A DNA stretch of 8,565 nucleotides from an uncultured Burkholderiales bacterium (GTDB taxonomy: Bacteria > Pseudomonadota > Gammaproteobacteria > Burkholderiales > Burkholderiaceae_C), in contig CAIYFE010000181.1 in NCBI GenBank assembly GCA_903925445.1, forward strand, positions 1-8,565, written 5' to 3'. The notes beneath the pieces are model-generated. The model was not told the DNA's origin. It searched no databases and worked only from the letters and a program-made list of their open reading frames with translations. Positions 6,239 through 8,565 of the stretch are shown here, piece by piece. How positions within the stretch are numbered: position 1 is the first letter of the stretch; the number at the start of each line of letters is the position of its first letter. The position numbers and the translations under genes were made by a program.

Positions 6239-7021
6239 ATGGCTTACAGCATCGATTTGTCGGGTCGCATCGCATTGGTTACGGGCGCTTCAAGCGGTTT
6301 GGGCAAGCAGTTTGCTAAAACTTTGTCACGCGCTGGCGCCGCGGTGGTGCTGGCCAGCCGCCGCGAGGAAAAACTCAAAGAATTGCGCGCTGAAATTCAA
6401 GCCGAAGGCGGCGACGCCCACGTCATTTCGCTGGATGTGACCGACATTGACAGCATCAAGGCCGCTGTTGCCCATGCCGAAACCGAGGTGGGCAGCATCG
6501 ATATTTTGGTGAACAACTCCGGCGTGAGCACCACGCAACGCATTCAAGACGTCAGCGAAGAAGACTACGACTTCATCTTTGACACCAATGTCAAAGGTTC
6601 ATTTTTTGTGGCACAAGAGGTGGGCAAACGCATGTTGGCACGCGCCAAAGGTGCTGCGCCTGGTAGCTACACCGGTGGGCGCATCATCAACATTGCCTCG
6701 GTCGCGGGTTTGCGGGTGTTGCCGCAAATTGGAGCCTATTGCATGAGCAAGGCGGCGGTGGTGCAAATGACCACAGGGTTGGCCATGGAGGGTGGACGCT
6801 TTGGCATCAACGTCAACGCCATTTGACCAGGCTACATCGACACCGAAATCAACCACCACCACTGGTCCACCGAGCAGGGACAAAAACTGGTCAACATGCT
6901 GCCACGCAAACGCGTGGGTCATCCTCAAGATTTGGATGCCTTGCTGGTCATGCTGGCCAGCGCAGAGAGCCATTTCGTCAACGGTGCCATCATCACCGCC
7001 GACGATGGCTTTGCTTTGTAA
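6239..7021 (+). pseudogene. Short-chain dehydrogenase/reductase interrupted by in-frame TGA
   Basis: A classical NAD(P)-dependent SDR of 260 codons whose codon 196 is TGA (6824-6826). Before it lie the cofactor motif TGASSGLG (15-22), NNSG (92-95) and the full catalytic tetrad Asn117, Ser154, Tyr167 and Lys171 (YCMSK). After it the same frame continues with PGYIDTEINHHHW and ends in VNGAIITADDGF before TAA at 7019-7021, so the reading frame, length and family similarity are intact. Relatives commonly read NAICPGY here, so one change, TGC to TGA, explains the stop. A product ending at residue 195 would lose the PG motif, the substrate loop and the last strand, and is unlikely to be active. A fresh nonsense mutation or a sequencing error fits best; selenocysteine is a less likely reading. 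The gene has a strong ribosome site, diverges from ETF-QO, and ends one base from the convergent diiron gene. Confidence 0.85.
6824..6826 (+). other. In-frame TGA at a probable cysteine codon
   Basis: The stop falls between NVNAI and PGYID, where many members of this SDR group carry Cys. It is one base from TGC or TGT. No frameshift is needed to restore the protein. GACCAG (6825-6830) and CTGGTC (6862-6867) can pair around it with a 31-base loop, but the inner part of that loop has no good stem. Confidence 0.85.
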
Positions 7022-7022
7022 C

Positions 7023-7901
7023 TCAGCCCAAGGCTTGCCAAACAGCTTGGTTGTCTTGCAGCCATTGCGTGTACAGCGCGTCATCGCCATGTTGCTTGGG
7101 ATGAAAGTCGCGCTGACAGTAGGCCAGCAGGGGGCGTGTGAAACGCCGAATGCAGCCTTGGCGCCCAAAAACAAAACGCAGCACTGACCACCAAGTGCGT
7201 GGGTGGTGCAGCGTTTTGTCATCCCATAAATTGCGCACGGTTTGGCGCAGGGCATCGGTGGTGAATCGCAGCAGTGCAAAAAAGTACCAAAACACGCGGC
7301 GTTGGTAATTGCCCCCCAAGTGCTGGTAGAGATCAAACGCGATGTCGCGGTGCTCCATTTCTTCGGCAGCATGCCAGCGCCACAGGGTTTGCATTTTGGG
7401 GTGCGCGTGAAGCAACAAATCGTGCGGTTGATGCATGGACACCATCACATCGTTGCCCAGCACCGAGGTGATGTGCTCGTAGGCAGCCGTCAGTGCCAAC
7501 TCATGCAAATGCGGTTGGGATGAGTTTTTGGTTTTTCTGTACAACTTCTCGCGTTGTTGGAGCGCGCGATCCGCCCAGGTGTTGTGCAAACCTTGCACGC
7601 TCAAGTGGTCGTTGTACTGGCCGTGCAAGAAACGATGCGTGGCCTCCTGGCCGATGAATTTTTTGATGTTGGCACGCAAACGCTCATCTTCTGAAGTCTG
7701 GCCGAGTTGCTTTTCGCCCGAACGCACCGAATCAATGAAGAACTGCTCGCCCACGGGAAAGCTCATCGACAAGGCGTTGAAAAATGCGGTCATGAAGGCG
7801 TCTTCGCCATTCCAATGGCGCGGAAAACCTTGTTTTAAATCGATGTTGAGTCGCCGAACGGTCAACGAATCGGCGTGGGTCAGCTGGGCAGGTGCGTTCA
7901 T
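7023..7901 (-). CDS. Predicted metal-dependent (diiron, ferritin-like) protein, PF10118/COG3687 type
   Basis: A 292-residue protein resembling the family annotated as predicted metal-dependent hydrolase (PF10118). Its pattern fits a four-helix ferritin-like diiron centre: Glu52, Glu86-x-x-His89 (GQEATH), Glu142 (AAYEH) and Glu181-x-x-His184 (EEMEHRD). No member of the family has a role known to me, and hydrolase may be a misleading name. Residues 203-213 (VFWYFFALLRF) are hydrophobic and could sit on or near the membrane, but there is no signal peptide. The ATG at 7901 overlaps the TGA of the AhpD-like gene as ATGA, a standard sign of coupled translation, so the two proteins are probably made together. 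The last third is rich in Trp, Arg and His. The stop lies one base from that of the convergent SDR, with no terminator visible. Confidence 0.85.
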   Translation of the reverse strand: MNAPAQLTHADSLTVRRLNIDLKQGFPRHWNGEDAFMTAFFNALSMSFPVGEQFFIDSVRSGEKQLGQTSEDERLRANIKKFIGQEATHRFLHGQYNDHLSVQGLHNTWADRALQQREKLYRKTKNSSQPHLHELALTAAYEHITSVLGNDVMVSMHQPHDLLLHAHPKMQTLWRWHAAEEMEHRDIAFDLYQHLGGNYQRRVFWYFFALLRFTTDALRQTVRNLWDDKTLHHPRTWWSVLRFVFGRQGCIRRFTRPLLAYCQRDFHPKQHGDDALYTQWLQDNQAVWQALG

Positions 7902-8467
7902 TTTTTTGGCACGCGACCCATCAGGTAAAACTCGGGGTTGGGTTGCATGCCAATCACATTGGCCATGCGGTTGCTGAGCCCAAAAAATGCCGTGATGGCG
8001 GCAATGTCCCACACGTCTTCGTCAGAAAAACCGTGGGCATGCAGGGCTTCAAAATCGTGAGCCTCGACATCGTGGCTGTGCAAACAGACCTTCATGGCGA
8101 AGTCCAGCATGGCGCGCTGGCGCGGTGGAATGTCTGCTTTTTTGTAGTTGATGGCCACTTGGTCGGCCACCAAAGGTTTTTTTTCATAAATGCGCAAAAT
8201 CGCACCGTGCGCGACCACGCAGTAAAGGCAATGGTTGGTGGCGCTGGTGGCGGTGACGATCATCTCGCGCTCGCCCTTGGTCAGCCCTGAATCTTGTTTG
8301 AGCATCAGCGCATCGTGATAGGCAAAAAATGCGCGCCATTCGTCGGGGCGGTGTGCCAGTGCTAAAAAAACTTGTGGCACAAAGCCCGCTTTTTCCTGAA
8401 CTTCGAGAATTTTTTCCCGGATGTCGTTGGGCAAATCTTTGAGCTCAGGGGTGGGGTAACGTTGCAT
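7898..8467 (-). CDS. AhpD-like / carboxymuconolactone decarboxylase-family peroxidase-related protein
   Basis: An all-helical 189-residue protein with the full AhpD active-site pattern E-x11-C-x2-C-x3-H: Glu68, Cys80, Cys83 and His87 (NHCLYCVVAH). In AhpD this centre relays protons and cycles the Cys pair during peroxide reduction, so a thiol-dependent peroxidase or disulfide-reductase activity is likely. The PTPELKDLP start (5-13) and the AGFVPQVFLALAHRPDEW segment (27-44) match the group called uncharacterized peroxidase-related enzymes. I chose the ATG at 8467 because GGAGGA (complement of 8471-8476) lies just before it; an upstream in-frame ATG at 8521 falls inside the predicted promoter. 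It is first of a two-gene unit with the diiron protein, joined by a 4-bp overlap. The true substrate is unknown. Confidence 0.92.
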   Translation of the reverse strand: MQRYPTPELKDLPNDIREKILEVQEKAGFVPQVFLALAHRPDEWRAFFAYHDALMLKQDSGLTKGEREMIVTATSATNHCLYCVVAHGAILRIYEKKPLVADQVAINYKKADIPPRQRAMLDFAMKVCLHSHDVEAHDFEALHAHGFSDEDVWDIAAITAFFGLSNRMANVIGMQPNPEFYLMGRVPKK

Positions 8468-8474
8468 TTTTCCT

Positions 8475-8487
8475 CCGAATGATTCGG
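8475..8487. promoter_or_regulatory. Perfect 13-bp palindrome, candidate operator
   Basis: CCGAAT and ATTCGG flank a single central base, forming a perfect inverted repeat. It covers the predicted transcription start and touches the Shine-Dalgarno sequence of the AhpD-like gene. In that position a bound repressor would block initiation. As RNA it would make only a four-base-pair hairpin, so DNA binding is the more natural reading. The regulator is unknown, and no regulator gene is in the window. Confidence 0.5.
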
Positions 8488-8492
8488 CAGTG

Positions 8493-8521
8493 ATTATGCG
8501 TGGATCATGCGGATTTGGCAA
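8493..8521 (-). promoter_or_regulatory. Sigma70-type promoter for the AhpD-like/diiron operon
   Basis: On the minus strand, TTGCCA (complement of 8516-8521) and CATAAT (complement of 8493-8498) are separated by exactly 17 bases. Each hexamer matches the sigma70 consensus at five of six positions. Transcription would start near 8486, leaving a leader of about 20 bases with the GGAGGA ribosome site. The -35 lies inside the last codons of the preceding minus-strand frame, so the operon has its own promoter even if it also receives read-through. Confidence 0.65.
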
Positions 8522-8565
8522 AGCGCGTCAGGCGCTCAATGGATGAAATTAAGTTCTCCATGCGA
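8505..8565 (-). CDS. Probable 3' end of an upstream gene (partial)
   Basis: Reading the minus strand from the window edge, an open frame encodes RMENLISSIERLTRFAKSA and then TGA at 8505-8507. The residues look like a plausible amphipathic C-terminal helix, and the frame lies the usual short distance (37 bp) before the AhpD-like gene on the same strand. With only 19 residues I cannot name a family. The Met could instead begin a tiny unrelated frame, so the call rests mainly on context. Confidence 0.45.
   Translation of the reverse strand, partial: RMENLISSIERLTRFAKSA

Noticed and set aside
6825..6867. Possible SECIS element after the SDR TGA (GACCAG pairing with CTGGTC)
   Set aside because: Only six outer pairs form around a 31-base loop. 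I could find only a three-pair inner stem and no apical structure typical of bacterial SECIS elements.
7023..8012. N-terminal extension of the diiron protein to 8012
   Set aside because: The extra 37 residues overlap the AhpD-like coding region in another frame and look random; the ATGA overlap at 7898-7901 marks the likely start.
7898..8521. Longer AhpD-like protein starting at the ATG at 8521
   Set aside because: That start lies in the predicted -35 element, whereas the ATG at 8467 has GGAGGA just upstream and begins at the conserved domain.
8522..8536. AGCGC-GTCAG-GCGCT hairpin as a terminator
   Set aside because: It has only five pairs, lacks a T tract on either strand and lies inside the partial frame ending at 8505.

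Overview
The window is an ordinary, very compact stretch of bacterial chromosome. The proteins look betaproteobacterial, most likely Burkholderiales/Comamonadaceae: an ETF-ubiquinone oxidoreductase, an FAD monooxygenase–DUF2783–VOC trio, a 2-aminoadipate-type aminotransferase and an AhpD-like protein, all in moderately GC-rich DNA with many TTG and GCC codons. This placement rests on recognising families, not on a search. I see no RNA gene, insertion sequence, CRISPR array, prophage or integron. Only about 190 of 8565 bases (about 2%) lie outside genes, and more than half of those are in one divergent gap (6130-6238).

Layout. (1) 1-2233, plus strand: a three-gene operon with the 3' part of an MhpA-type FAD aromatic-ring hydroxylase, a small DUF2783 protein and a VOC-fold metalloprotein. 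It looks like a piece of an aromatic-compound pathway. (2) 2230-2871, minus: endonuclease III (nth), whose stop codon is interleaved with that of the VOC gene. (3) 2888-4081, plus: a PLP-dependent aminotransferase divergent from nth, with only 16 bp between the start codons. (4) 4078-6129, minus: an operon of ETF-ubiquinone oxidoreductase followed 3 bp later by a stand-alone glycine-cleavage H-like protein, convergent on the aminotransferase. (5) 6239-7021, plus: a short-chain dehydrogenase/reductase divergent from ETF-QO and interrupted by an in-frame TGA at codon 196 of 260; the reading frame and family similarity continue intact beyond it. (6) 7023-8467, minus: an AhpD-like peroxidase-related protein coupled by an ATGA overlap to a predicted diiron protein (PF10118-like). 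A good sigma70-type promoter and a perfect 13-bp palindrome precede them. (7) 8505-8565, minus: the probable last codons of another gene.

Functionally, ETF-QO passes electrons from flavoprotein dehydrogenases (fatty acid, branched-chain amino acid and choline-derivative oxidation) to ubiquinone. The SDR, aminotransferase and H protein would fit amino-acid or acyl-CoA catabolism around it. Nth is DNA repair and is probably there only through gene packing.

I do not see a clear new multi-gene system. The points most worth checking are the TGA-interrupted SDR, the H-like protein with an altered lipoyl-domain turn coupled to ETF-QO, the AhpD/diiron pair with its palindromic operator candidate, the possible two-way leaderless promoter between nth and the aminotransferase, and three convergent gene pairs whose stop codons interleave or nearly touch.
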